A DNA stretch of 64,000 nt from CAKRJP01 sp963597615. Its GTDB lineage: Bacteria; Bacillota; Clostridia; Lachnospirales; Lachnospiraceae. Positions 43,793 to 51,760 of this stretch are shown one piece after another (the stretch's first letter is position 1; each line of letters starts with the position of its first letter). Below the pieces are notes generated by a model. The model did no database searches. It was not told where the DNA came from and worked only from the letters and a program-made list of their open reading frames with translations. A program made the translations under genes and the position numbers. The stretch is from contig CAVBQS010000053.1 in assembly GCA_963597615.1 (NCBI GenBank), positions 186,001-250,000 on the forward strand. The letters are read 5' to 3'.

Positions 43793-44488
43793 ATGGACGA
43801 AAGCATGAAAAATGTTCTAGGAATACAACTGAATAATTGTACTGCCAAAGAAGCCATGCAAACCTTTATGGGATTTATGGAAGAGGAACAACTTCAGGTA
43901 GTGGAGCTGGCTACGGTGGATGGCCTTATGTCTATTATGGAACAGGAAGCTTACAGTGACGCCATTGAGAATTTTGATCTTGTTTTGGCTGGGGATACTA
44001 CTGTTCTGGAAACTGCAGGCATAGAGGAGAAGCGACTCCTTAAAGAGACCAAGGAACAGACTTTTTTAAAACTATTTTTGCAATTCCTCCATAAGAATCA
44101 TAAACGAATTTACTTTCTTGGTGAGACGGAGGAAGAATGCACTGGATATTATGAATATTTCATGCAGCGTTACCCGGGTTGCCAGATTGTAGGGGTGGCA
44201 AAGCTTTCGGCCAAGGATCCTGCGGACGACATGGTGGTGAATGCAATCAATGGAAGTGAGAGCGACTGCATTTTATCCAAGTTGCCTTCCCCACTTCAGG
44301 AAGAATTTATTATAAGAAATCAGAAACTTTTAAATGCCAGAGTTTGGTTGGGAGTGGGGAAAAATCCTCTACCTGGTGAGAAGAATCGGTCCCTTATGGT
44401 GCGGATTGGAGATTTTATTCTTCGTAGCTTATTTAAGAAAGAAATTTCCAAAAGAAAGAAGAATATTGCAAAAGAGAATCAAAAGTAA
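43793..44488 (+). CDS. Divergent WecG/TagA/CpsF-family glycosyltransferase-like protein
   Basis: 231 residues, close to the family length. The central and C-terminal parts follow the family pattern: R-I-Y-F-L-G-E-T-E-E-E, R-Y-P-G-C-Q-I-V-G, N-A-I-N-G-S-E-S-D, and L-x-S-P-L-Q-E-E-F-I-I-R-N in place of the usual G-x-P-K-Q-E. The early motif that normally reads P-D-G-x-G-V (catalytic Asp) is L-A-G-D-T-T-V here, and the T-x-N-A motif reads T-V-D-G. Transfer of N-acetylmannosamine to a lipid carrier is the family role, but this copy may be changed or inactive. The start could also be ATG 43805. It is not next to other envelope glycosyltransferase genes. Confidence 0.65.
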   Translation: MDESMKNVLGIQLNNCTAKEAMQTFMGFMEEEQLQVVELATVDGLMSIMEQEAYSDAIENFDLVLAGDTTVLETAGIEEKRLLKETKEQTFLKLFLQFLHKNHKRIYFLGETEEECTGYYEYFMQRYPGCQIVGVAKLSAKDPADDMVVNAINGSESDCILSKLPSPLQEEFIIRNQKLLNARVWLGVGKNPLPGEKNRSLMVRIGDFILRSLFKKEISKRKKNIAKENQK

Positions 44489-44489
44489 C

Positions 44490-44532
44490 GAGGAAATTGA
44501 CAAAAAAAGTTGATTTCCTCTTTCTTTTTTTG
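44490..44532 (+). terminator. Rho-independent terminator after the WecG-like gene
   Basis: An 8-bp stem GAGGAAAT/ATTTCCTC around an A-rich loop is followed by TTTCTTTTTTT. Confidence 0.82.
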
Positions 44533-44634
44533 TGAATTTATATTAATATAGAGCATAATGGTATGCAAAATTACTATTTTAAGGATAGGTTTGTTGTGGA
44601 AAATGCATATTGAAAAGGGTGGAGGAGATAAAAT

Positions 44635-45720
44635 ATGATATCTAATCAAATACTTCAAAATACGATTGAAGGATTGAAAGGCATTACACGTATTGATTTT
44701 TGTGTCTTGGATACAGACGGTAAGTCTCTTGCAAGCACATTCCCGGATCAGGGAAGATATGAAGAAGAAGTAGAACATTTTGTGGAATCCTCAGCTGACA
44801 GTCAGGTGGTGCAAGGATATCAGTTTTTTAAGATTTTCGACGAGCATCAGTTGGAATACATTCTGGTTGTGAACGGGGATGGGGATGATGCTTACATGAT
44901 TGGTAAGGTCGCAACCTTCCAAATCCAGAATCTTCTGGTAGCTTACAAGGAGCGGTTTGATAAGGATAATTTTATTAAGAATCTGATTTTGGATAACCTG
45001 CTTTTGGTGGATATTTACAATCGTGCTAAAAAATTACACATTGACACAGATGTGAGACGTGTTATCCTTATTGTTGAGACGAAACACGAAAAAGACAGTG
45101 GAACTCTCGATACCGTAAGGAATATTTTAGGCAACAGAACTAGGGACTTTGTGACGGCAGTAGATGAAAAGAATATCATTATCGTAAAGGAATTAGATCC
45201 TAACGATGGCCATGAAGAACTGGAGAAGGTTGCCCAGAACCTCCACGCATCCTTGAGGGACGAAGGTGAGGAGACTTTGATTGCTTACGGGACTGTTGTA
45301 AGTGATATTAAGGAAGTAAGTAAGTCATACAAGGAAGCAAAGCTTGCCTTGGATGTGGGAAAGATTTTCTTTGAAGAAAGAAAGGTTATTGCCTACAGCA
45401 CCTTAGGAATTGGTCGATTAATCTACCAGCTTCCTATTCCTTTGTGTAAGATGTTTATTCGAGAGATTTTTGAGGGGAAATCTCCGGATGATTTCGACGA
45501 AGAAACTTTGATTACTATCAATAAATTCTTCGAGAATAATCTGAATGTATCTGAAACATCCAGACAGTTATACATTCATCGTAATACGCTGGTATACAGA
45601 CTGGATAAGCTTCAGAAAAGTACGGGCCTTGACCTGCGCGTATTTGAAGATGCCATTACCTTTAAGATTGCCCTTATGGTGGTAAAATATATGAAGTATA
45701 TGGAGTCTATGGAGTATTAA
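44635..45720 (+). CDS. CdaR/PucR-family transcriptional regulator
   Basis: 361 residues. The first ~130 form a possible sensory domain (I-D-F-C-V-L-D-T-D-G-K-S-L-A), the middle a GGDEF-related region, and the last ~60 the PucR C-terminal helix-turn-helix: L-N-V-S-E-T-S-R-Q-L-Y-I-H-R-N-T-L-V-Y-R-L-D-K. Family members respond to small metabolites such as sugar diacids or purines; the ligand here is unknown. It lies 18 bases before ftsE, so it may be co-transcribed with ftsEX, an association worth noting. GGAGG precedes the ATG. Confidence 0.85.
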   Translation: MISNQILQNTIEGLKGITRIDFCVLDTDGKSLASTFPDQGRYEEEVEHFVESSADSQVVQGYQFFKIFDEHQLEYILVVNGDGDDAYMIGKVATFQIQNLLVAYKERFDKDNFIKNLILDNLLLVDIYNRAKKLHIDTDVRRVILIVETKHEKDSGTLDTVRNILGNRTRDFVTAVDEKNIIIVKELDPNDGHEELEKVAQNLHASLRDEGEETLIAYGTVVSDIKEVSKSYKEAKLALDVGKIFFEERKVIAYSTLGIGRLIYQLPIPLCKMFIREIFEGKSPDDFDEETLITINKFFENNLNVSETSRQLYIHRNTLVYRLDKLQKSTGLDLRVFEDAITFKIALMVVKYMKYMESMEY

Positions 45721-45738
45721 ATAATTAGGAGGAACTCA

Positions 45739-46425
45739 ATGATTGAATTAAAAGAAGTAACGAAAGAGTACTCGAAAGGGGTTGCTGCTCTCAATGGTAT
45801 CAATCTTAAGATTGAGCAGGGAGAGTTTGTGTTCATTGTAGGTGACAGTGGTTCCGGTAAGTCAACACTGATTAAGTTGATCTTAAAGGAGTTAGAGCCT
45901 ACATCAGGTACTATAACAGTTAACGGATATTCATTAAATAGGATGAAACATCGTAAGATCCCTACTTATCGGAGAAATGTAGGTGTAGTATTCCAGGATT
46001 TCCGTTTGTTACAGGATCGAAACATTTATGAAAATATCGCCTTTGCCCTTAGAGTGACAGAGAGACCTACCCGTATTATTAAGAAGAAGGTGCCAGCAGC
46101 ACTCTCACTGGTAGGTTTAGCGCAAAAGTATAAGTCATTCCCGAAAGAGTTATCTGGTGGAGAACAGCAGAGAGTTGCCATTGCCAGAGCTATTGTTAAT
46201 GAGCCTGCAATCCTCTTGGCAGATGAGCCTACAGGTAACTTGGATCCAACAAACTCATGGGAGATTATGAAGCTGTTGGAGGAAGCTAATGAACGTGGAA
46301 CGACAGTACTGGTTGTAACACACAATCAAGAAATCGTTAATGAAATGAAAAAACGAGTTGTTACAATGAAAAAAGGTGTAATTGTCAGCGACGAGAAAAA
46401 AGGTGGGTATAGTAATGAGAATTAG
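45739..46425 (+). CDS. ftsE: Cell division ATP-binding protein FtsE
   Basis: 228 residues, ABC ATPase: G-D-S-G-S-G-K-S-T Walker A, F-Q-D-F-R-L-L Q-loop with the FtsE-typical R-L-L, L-S-G-G-E-Q-Q-R signature, L-L-A-D-E-P-T-G-N-L-D Walker B. With FtsX it drives conformational control of a cell-wall hydrolase, most likely the M23 protein downstream. AGGAGG six bases before the ATG; ftsX overlaps by 11 bases. Confidence 0.96.
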   Translation: MIELKEVTKEYSKGVAALNGINLKIEQGEFVFIVGDSGSGKSTLIKLILKELEPTSGTITVNGYSLNRMKHRKIPTYRRNVGVVFQDFRLLQDRNIYENIAFALRVTERPTRIIKKKVPAALSLVGLAQKYKSFPKELSGGEQQRVAIARAIVNEPAILLADEPTGNLDPTNSWEIMKLLEEANERGTTVLVVTHNQEIVNEMKKRVVTMKKGVIVSDEKKGGYSNEN

Positions 46426-47323
46426 TACAGTTGGATATTCCATAAAACAGGGTGCTAAGAACATTCGAAGAAACAAGATGTTTTCTATTGCTTCTATTGC
46501 AACTATGGCAGCATGTATTTTCTTGTTTGGGTTGTTTTACTCCATTGTTCTTAACTTTAATCATATAGTTGCAAAAGCGGAGGAAGGGGTAGCCATTACC
46601 GTTTTCTTTGACGAGGATGCAACACAAGCTCAGAAAAATAAGATTGGCAAAGCATTAGAGTCTGCGGATGGTGTGTTGGAAGTAAACTATGTAAGTGCAG
46701 ATGAAGCATGGGAGAAGTTTAAGACAGACTACTTTGGTGATTCTGCAGAGCTAGCAGAGGGATTCAAATCCGATAATCCTTTGGCCAATTCAGACAACTA
46801 TGAAGTATATATGGAGGATGTTTCCAAACAAAAAAGTGTGGTTTCTTATGCAGAAAGTTTGGATGGTGTTCGTAAGGTCAATAAATCAGATGTGGTAGCT
46901 AAGACTCTTACCAGTATGAATAAGTTGGTGGGAATTATTTCTGCAGGAATTATTGGAATTTTGCTTGCAGTATCCATCTTCCTTATTAGCAATACTGTTA
47001 CCATGGGTATCACAGTAAGAAGCGAGGAGATAGCCATCATGAAATACATAGGTGCAAAGGATGGTTTTGTTCGAGCGCCTTTTGTAATTGAAGGTCTTCT
47101 CATAGGAGTCATCGGTGCATTGATTCCTCTTGTTATTTTATATTTTGCCTATGACAAAGCAGTGGCTTACATTATGGCGAAATTTAGCCTGCTTAATAAT
47201 ATCGTAGAATTCCTTCCGGTAGTAGATGTATATCGTACCCTCTTGCCAGTGGGAATTGCCCTTGGAGTTGGTATTGGTTTTGTAGGAAGTTTCTTCACAA
47301 TTCGCAAGCACTTAAGAGTATAG
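46415..47323 (+). CDS. ftsX: Cell division protein FtsX
   Basis: About 302 residues: a cytoplasmic start, helix at about 22-45, an extracellular domain of about 110 residues (V-F-F-D-E-D-A-T onward), then three helices with the FtsX/MacB pattern I-S-A-G-I-I-G-I-L-L and V-R-S-E-E-I-A-I-M-K-Y-I-G-A. ATG 46415 has AAGGTGGG at good spacing; an ATG at 46382 in the same frame lies inside ftsE and is less likely. It transmits FtsE ATP cycles to an extracellular hydrolase. Confidence 0.95.
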   Translation: MRISTVGYSIKQGAKNIRRNKMFSIASIATMAACIFLFGLFYSIVLNFNHIVAKAEEGVAITVFFDEDATQAQKNKIGKALESADGVLEVNYVSADEAWEKFKTDYFGDSAELAEGFKSDNPLANSDNYEVYMEDVSKQKSVVSYAESLDGVRKVNKSDVVAKTLTSMNKLVGIISAGIIGILLAVSIFLISNTVTMGITVRSEEIAIMKYIGAKDGFVRAPFVIEGLLIGVIGALIPLVILYFAYDKAVAYIMAKFSLLNNIVEFLPVVDVYRTLLPVGIALGVGIGFVGSFFTIRKHLRV

Positions 47324-47333
47324 TTTTTTAATC

Positions 47334-47368
47334 ATTCTTCCCCTATGCTGCTGCATAGGTGGAAGAAT
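47334..47368 (+). promoter_or_regulatory. Intercistronic hairpin between ftsX and the M23 hydrolase gene
   Basis: ATTCTTCC-CCTATGC pairs with GCATAGG-T-GGAAGAAT: 15 bp with one bulged T and a TGCT loop. There is no T-run, so it is more likely an RNA processing or stability element than a terminator. Confidence 0.6.
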
Positions 47369-47393
47369 GTTGTAGTTATAAGGGGTAATATGT

Positions 47394-48536
47394 ATGATAA
47401 GAAATAAGATGATGAAGGGCCTATTGGCTCTTGCACTCTGCTTTAGTTTGGCAGTTCCTGTAAAAGCTACAGAGGTGGATGATGCCAAGAAGAAAGCAGA
47501 CACCTTACAAAATCAGAAAAATTCTGCTGAAAAAGAGAAAAATAGCCTGGTCACACAACTGGAAAATAAAGTAAAAGAGATGGAAGAGGTGCAAGAGAAG
47601 ATTTCCAATAAAGAGACGGAAATCAAAGAAAAAGAAGACGAACTGGTTACAGCTAAAGTCAATGAAAATACCCAATATACCAGTATGAAAAAGCGTATTA
47701 AATTTATGTATGAGAATGGCAACACCCAGCTAGTGGAAATTCTCATCAATGCAGAGTCTATTGGAGATTTCCTCAATAAGGCAGAATATATCAGTACCAT
47801 TTCCACATATGACAGAGATATGCTTGTGAAATACCAGGAAGTTGTTCAGGAAGTAGAAGATCAGGAAACGGAACTTCAATCAGAGTATGAAGAACTCGAT
47901 CAGATGCAGGATGATATTGTGGCAAAACAGGAAGAACTTACCACTTTGGTAAATGATAAATCCAAGGAAATTGCTTCTCTAGATAGCGAGCTTACTACTA
48001 CCAATGCCAAAATCAAGGAACTAGAAGAGGCGGCAGCAGAGGCCCAAAGAAAACAGCAGGAGGCAGCGGCGGCAGCAGCGGCAGCGGCTAAGGCAGCCCA
48101 AAGTTCCAGCTCTTCAGGCAGCACCTCTTATGTGGCTTCTGATAGTGTAGTGGTTAGTGGAAGTGGACAGTTTGCCAACCCTTGTCCATCAGGAACAGTC
48201 AGTAGTACCTTCGGATACCGTGACTTTGATAGTTCCTTCCATAAAGGTCTAGACTTGGCTGCCTCAGAAGGTTCGCCAACCTATGCAGCAGATGCAGGGA
48301 CAGTTATTATTGCAGGCTGGAGTGATAGCGCAGGTAACTGGGTAGTAATCGACCATGGAAACGGAATAGTTACCAAGTACATGCATCACAGTGCTTTGGC
48401 AGTGTCGGCTGGAGAGACTGTTGTGAAGGGACAGCAGATTGGATATGTGGGAAATACCGGAGATTCCTTCGGTGCCCATTTGCATTTTCAGGTAGAAGTA
48501 GACGGAACGCCTGTAGATCCACAAGGATATCTATAA
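47394..48536 (+). CDS. Secreted M23 peptidoglycan hydrolase with coiled coil (PcsB/EnvC-like)
   Basis: 380 residues. Signal peptide with cleavage after V-K-A (residue 25). A long coiled coil follows (about 28-225, Glu/Lys/Gln-rich heptads), then an Ala/Gln-rich and Ser-rich linker (about 218-250), then an M23 domain with H-K-G-L-D-L (Zn ligands His and Asp) and G-A-H-L-H-F. Architecture and place after ftsEX match the FtsEX-controlled hydrolases of Gram-positive bacteria, where the coiled coil docks on FtsX. Metal-binding residues look complete, so it should be active rather than only an activator. Confidence 0.9.
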   Translation: MIRNKMMKGLLALALCFSLAVPVKATEVDDAKKKADTLQNQKNSAEKEKNSLVTQLENKVKEMEEVQEKISNKETEIKEKEDELVTAKVNENTQYTSMKKRIKFMYENGNTQLVEILINAESIGDFLNKAEYISTISTYDRDMLVKYQEVVQEVEDQETELQSEYEELDQMQDDIVAKQEELTTLVNDKSKEIASLDSELTTTNAKIKELEEAAAEAQRKQQEAAAAAAAAAKAAQSSSSSGSTSYVASDSVVVSGSGQFANPCPSGTVSSTFGYRDFDSSFHKGLDLAASEGSPTYAADAGTVIIAGWSDSAGNWVVIDHGNGIVTKYMHHSALAVSAGETVVKGQQIGYVGNTGDSFGAHLHFQVEVDGTPVDPQGYL

Positions 48537-48557
48537 GACTAGGGGAGAATAAAAAAT

Positions 48558-49805
48558 ATGGATAGTAATGATACAGTAGAAGAAAAAGGGGAGCTTCAAG
48601 AAAGCGGCAGCTTAGAAAAGGCTCCTTCTGAAAAAAAGCCGTCAGGATTCCTTAAAGGAGTAGTGGTAGGAGCCCTTGCAGCCTTGATTGTGGTAGGGAC
48701 TGCCGCGGGAGCTTTTAAGATCTTTGGAGGAAGTTCCAGCGATGTGGTAAGCGATGCTACCTTAAAAAAGTTATCCAAGATAGAAAAGATTGTTCAGGAA
48801 AAGTTCCTCTATGAGGAAGATAAAGATAAGATTCAGGATGGTATCTTAAAGGGCTATGTGGATGGCTTAGATGATGTTTACTCTGTTTATTATAACGAGG
48901 AAGAAACCAAAGCCTTGCAGGAGTCTACTTCCGGAGAATATTATGGAGTAGGGGCAGTGCTGACAGAAGATGCCACAACAGGAGTTGTAACTATAGTGGA
49001 AGTGTATGAGGACTCCCCGGCAGAAAAGGCAGGCTTGAAAGCGGACGACATCCTCTATAAGGTGGATGATACAGAGGTAACCGGTATGGACCTTACCAAG
49101 GTGGTTAGCTACATTAAGGGGGACGAGGGAACAGATGTTGCCCTTAATGTGATCCGAGGAGACCAAAGTGATGAGCTAGAACTTACTGCCACTAGGGCCA
49201 AGATTGAGGCTCATACCGTTTCCTACAAAATGTTGGAAGATAACATAGGATATATAAAGGTTACGGAATTTGATACAGTTACCACACAGCAGTACACAGA
49301 TGCCTTAGATGATTTGGAAAGTCAGGGGATGGAACGTCTTATCGTAGACCTTCGTAATAATCCGGGAGGAAATGTCAGTACCGTTTGCGATATGCTGGAT
49401 CGCATGTTGCCGGAAGGTCTGATCGTATACACCCAGGATAAAGATGGCAATAAAAATGAGGCAACCTCCGATGAAGAAAATCAATTTACCAAACCTTTGG
49501 TGGTCCTTATGAATGGAAATAGTGCCAGTGCTTCAGAGATTTACGCAGGTGCCATTCAGGATTATGGACTTGGGAAAATTGTAGGAACTCAGTCCTATGG
49601 AAAGGGAGTGGTTCAGCAGATTTTTAATCTGGGAGATGATACCAGCTTAAAGATCACCATTGCAGATTACTACACACCAAATGGAAGAAATATTAATGGC
49701 CAGGGAATTAGCCCGGATGTGGAAGTTGAATACGAAAAAGATGAGAATAATTCAGGGGCAGATAATCAGTTGGATAAGGCTATTGAAGTTGTAAAGTCAG
49801 AATAA
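48558..49805 (+). CDS. C-terminal processing protease (S41 family) with PDZ domain
   Basis: 415 residues. An acidic cytoplasmic start leads to one membrane helix (about 32-55), an S41 N-terminal region, a PDZ domain (S-P-A-E-K-A-G-L-K-A-D-D-I-L-Y) and the protease domain with catalytic Ser in N-G-N-S-A-S-A-S-E and Lys in Y-G-K-G-V-V-Q. The active site is outside the cell. It follows the M23 hydrolase by 21 bases, so it may process that hydrolase or other envelope proteins; this is inference. Confidence 0.93.
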   Translation: MDSNDTVEEKGELQESGSLEKAPSEKKPSGFLKGVVVGALAALIVVGTAAGAFKIFGGSSSDVVSDATLKKLSKIEKIVQEKFLYEEDKDKIQDGILKGYVDGLDDVYSVYYNEEETKALQESTSGEYYGVGAVLTEDATTGVVTIVEVYEDSPAEKAGLKADDILYKVDDTEVTGMDLTKVVSYIKGDEGTDVALNVIRGDQSDELELTATRAKIEAHTVSYKMLEDNIGYIKVTEFDTVTTQQYTDALDDLESQGMERLIVDLRNNPGGNVSTVCDMLDRMLPEGLIVYTQDKDGNKNEATSDEENQFTKPLVVLMNGNSASASEIYAGAIQDYGLGKIVGTQSYGKGVVQQIFNLGDDTSLKITIADYYTPNGRNINGQGISPDVEVEYEKDENNSGADNQLDKAIEVVKSE

Positions 49806-49818
49806 ATAAGATTCTAAA

Positions 49819-49852
49819 GAAGAGGATGAAGGATGCATCCTCTTCTTTTTTT
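49819..49852 (+). terminator. Rho-independent terminator after the protease gene
   Basis: A perfect 10-bp stem (GAAGAGGATG with CATCCTCTTC) is followed by seven T. Confidence 0.92.
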
Positions 49853-49897
49853 GTTATATACAACCAGACCTTTTTTAGTTCATAAACACAAGGAGTC

Positions 49898-49926
49898 TTG
49901 TTCCTAGAGGCTTGATATGTTATGAT
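49898..49926 (+). promoter_or_regulatory. Promoter of the pyrimidine operon
   Basis: TTGTTC (49898-49903), 17-base spacer, TATGAT (49921-49926). The leader to pyrF is only about 55 bases; I see no PyrR-type attenuator in it. Confidence 0.6.
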
Positions 49927-49985
49927 AAAAAACGATAGAAAAATCTGTCATTCTATGAAATTAATCACAAGCAGGAGGATGAATC

Positions 49986-50912
49986 ATGATCAACAAACTT
50001 ATTGAAAATATAAAGAAAACAGGGGCCCCCATCGTAGTTGGATTAGATCCAAAGCTTGATTTTGTTCCAAAACAGGTTCAGGAGAAAGCCTATGGAGAAT
50101 TTGGGGAGACCTTAGAGGGAGCTGCTGAGGCTATTTGGCAGTTCAATAAAGAGATTGTTGATCATACCTATGACCTGATCCCAGCAGTAAAACCTCAGAT
50201 TGCCATGTATGAGCAGTTTGGAATTCCGGGACTTGAAGCTTTTAAGAAGACGGTAGACTACTGCAAGGAAAAAGGCCTGGTAGTAATCGGAGATATAAAA
50301 CGTGGAGATATTGGCTCTACATCTGCAGCCTACGCAGTGGGCCATATTGGAAAGGTTCAGGTAGGAAGCAAAACCTATCCCCCCTTTGATGAGGACTTTG
50401 TTACCGTAAATCCTTATCTTGGATCTGACGGAGTAAATCCATTCATTGACATCTGTAAAGAAGAGAAGAAGGGCTTATTTATCTTAGTAAAAACATCCAA
50501 TCCTTCCAGCGGAGAGTTCCAAGACCAGTTGGTAGATGGCAAGCCTTTATATGAGTTGGTAGGAGAGAAAGTAGCCCAGTGGGGAGAAACCTGCATGGGT
50601 GATGAATATAGCTATATTGGAGCTGTTGTAGGGGCAACCTATCCAGAGATGGGTAAGGTCTTAAGAAAAGTAATGCCAAAATCTTATATCTTGGTTCCGG
50701 GATATGGGGCCCAGGGGGGACAGGGAAAAGATTTAGTACATTTCTTTAATGAGGATGGCTTGGGAGCCATTGTAAATTCTTCCCGTGGAATTATTGCAGC
50801 CTACAAGCAGGACCAGTATGCTAAGTTTGGAGCAGACCATTACGGAGAGGCATCCAGAGCAGCAGTGGAGGCTATGGTAGCTGACATCCAGGGAGCTTTG
50901 AATAATCGATAA
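49986..50912 (+). CDS. pyrF: Orotidine 5'-phosphate decarboxylase (type 2)
   Basis: 308 residues, the longer type 2 form. G-L-D-P-K-L-D at the start, the catalytic K-x-x-x-D motif as G-D-I-K-R-G-D-I-G-S-T, and the phosphate-binding S-S-R-G-I near the end. It makes UMP from OMP, the last step of the pathway whose other genes follow. GGAGG precedes the ATG. Confidence 0.95.
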   Translation: MINKLIENIKKTGAPIVVGLDPKLDFVPKQVQEKAYGEFGETLEGAAEAIWQFNKEIVDHTYDLIPAVKPQIAMYEQFGIPGLEAFKKTVDYCKEKGLVVIGDIKRGDIGSTSAAYAVGHIGKVQVGSKTYPPFDEDFVTVNPYLGSDGVNPFIDICKEEKKGLFILVKTSNPSSGEFQDQLVDGKPLYELVGEKVAQWGETCMGDEYSYIGAVVGATYPEMGKVLRKVMPKSYILVPGYGAQGGQGKDLVHFFNEDGLGAIVNSSRGIIAAYKQDQYAKFGADHYGEASRAAVEAMVADIQGALNNR

Positions 50913-50928
50913 GTTAGATTACAAGTTA

Positions 50929-50961
50929 GAGCACCGGCTTGCATTTTGCAGGCGGGTGCTC
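50929..50961 (+). promoter_or_regulatory. Intercistronic hairpin between pyrF and pyrK
   Basis: 50929-50943 pairs with 50947-50961 (15 positions, one mismatch and one wobble) around a 3-base loop, GC-rich. No T-run follows, and the pyrK ribosome site begins at once (TAGGAGA), so the stem could affect translation or RNA processing. Confidence 0.55.
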
Positions 50962-50977
50962 CTTAGGAGATAGACAG

Positions 50978-51760
50978 ATGAAAAAACAAAAAGAAGAGGC
51001 CAAGGTTATATCCCAGCAGGAATTAGCTCCGGGGATTTTTAGCTTGATTATAGAGACAGAAGCTGCTAAGACTGCAAGACCAGGTCAGTTTGTTTCTGTA
51101 TATACAAAAAATGCCAGTAAGTTATTGCCAAGACCTATTAGTATCTGCGAGATCAATAAGGAAGATATGACCCTTAGACTGGTATACCGGGTAACTGGTG
51201 ATCGTACTGGAACCAAAGAATTTTCTGCTTTGAAGGCTGGAGATACTGTGCCGGTAATTGGACCCTTAGGAAATGGTTTCCCCTATGAAGAAGCAAAAGG
51301 AAAGAAAGTTTTTCTTATGGGTGGTGGCATTGGAGTGCCTCCAATTTTAGAACTTGCAAAGGAAATTGAATGCGAAAAAAAGCAGATTGTGGTTGGGTAC
51401 CGTGATGCCAATAATTTCTTGAAAGAAGAATTTAAGGCTGTCGGTGAGTTCTATATTTCCACAGAAGATGGCAGTGTGGGGACAAAGGGAAACGTAATGA
51501 ATGCTATTGAAGAAGAGAGCCTTGAGGCAGATATGATTTTTGCCTGTGGTCCTACCCCTATGCTTCGGGCAATTAAGGCTTATGCTGAAGAAAAGGGCAT
51601 TACTTGCTACATTTCCTTAGAGGAGAGAATGGCCTGCGGAATCGGAGCCTGTCTAGCCTGTGTTTGCAAGACAAAAGAGGTAGATGCCCATAGCAATGTC
51701 CATAACAAACGTATTTGTAAAGATGGCCCTGTATTCTTAGCTACGGAGGTGGAAATCTAA
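50978..51760 (+). CDS. pyrK: Dihydroorotate dehydrogenase B, electron transfer subunit
   Basis: About 260 residues. The FAD-binding barrel has R-P-I-S-I-C and the NAD-binding part has G-G-G-I-G-V-P-P. Four cysteines at the C-terminal part (C-G-I-G-A-C-L-A-C-V-C and a later R-I-C-K) hold a [2Fe-2S] cluster. It passes electrons from PyrD to NAD. ATG 50978 has TAGGAGA eight bases before; the frame is also open to an ATG at 50939 within the hairpin. It overlaps pyrD by one base. Confidence 0.95.
   Translation: MKKQKEEAKVISQQELAPGIFSLIIETEAAKTARPGQFVSVYTKNASKLLPRPISICEINKEDMTLRLVYRVTGDRTGTKEFSALKAGDTVPVIGPLGNGFPYEEAKGKKVFLMGGGIGVPPILELAKEIECEKKQIVVGYRDANNFLKEEFKAVGEFYISTEDGSVGTKGNVMNAIEEESLEADMIFACGPTPMLRAIKAYAEEKGITCYISLEERMACGIGACLACVCKTKEVDAHSNVHNKRICKDGPVFLATEVEI

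Noticed and set aside
47900..48124. Ala/Leu/Ser-rich minus-strand frame opposite the hydrolase linker
   Set aside because: It is the complement of the GCA/GCG-rich Ala-Gln linker of the M23 protein; low-complexity shadow.
49854..49985. PyrR-type attenuator or riboswitch before pyrF
   Set aside because: The leader after the proposed promoter is only about 55 bases, with no anti-terminator/terminator pair and no PyrR-binding-like loop visible.
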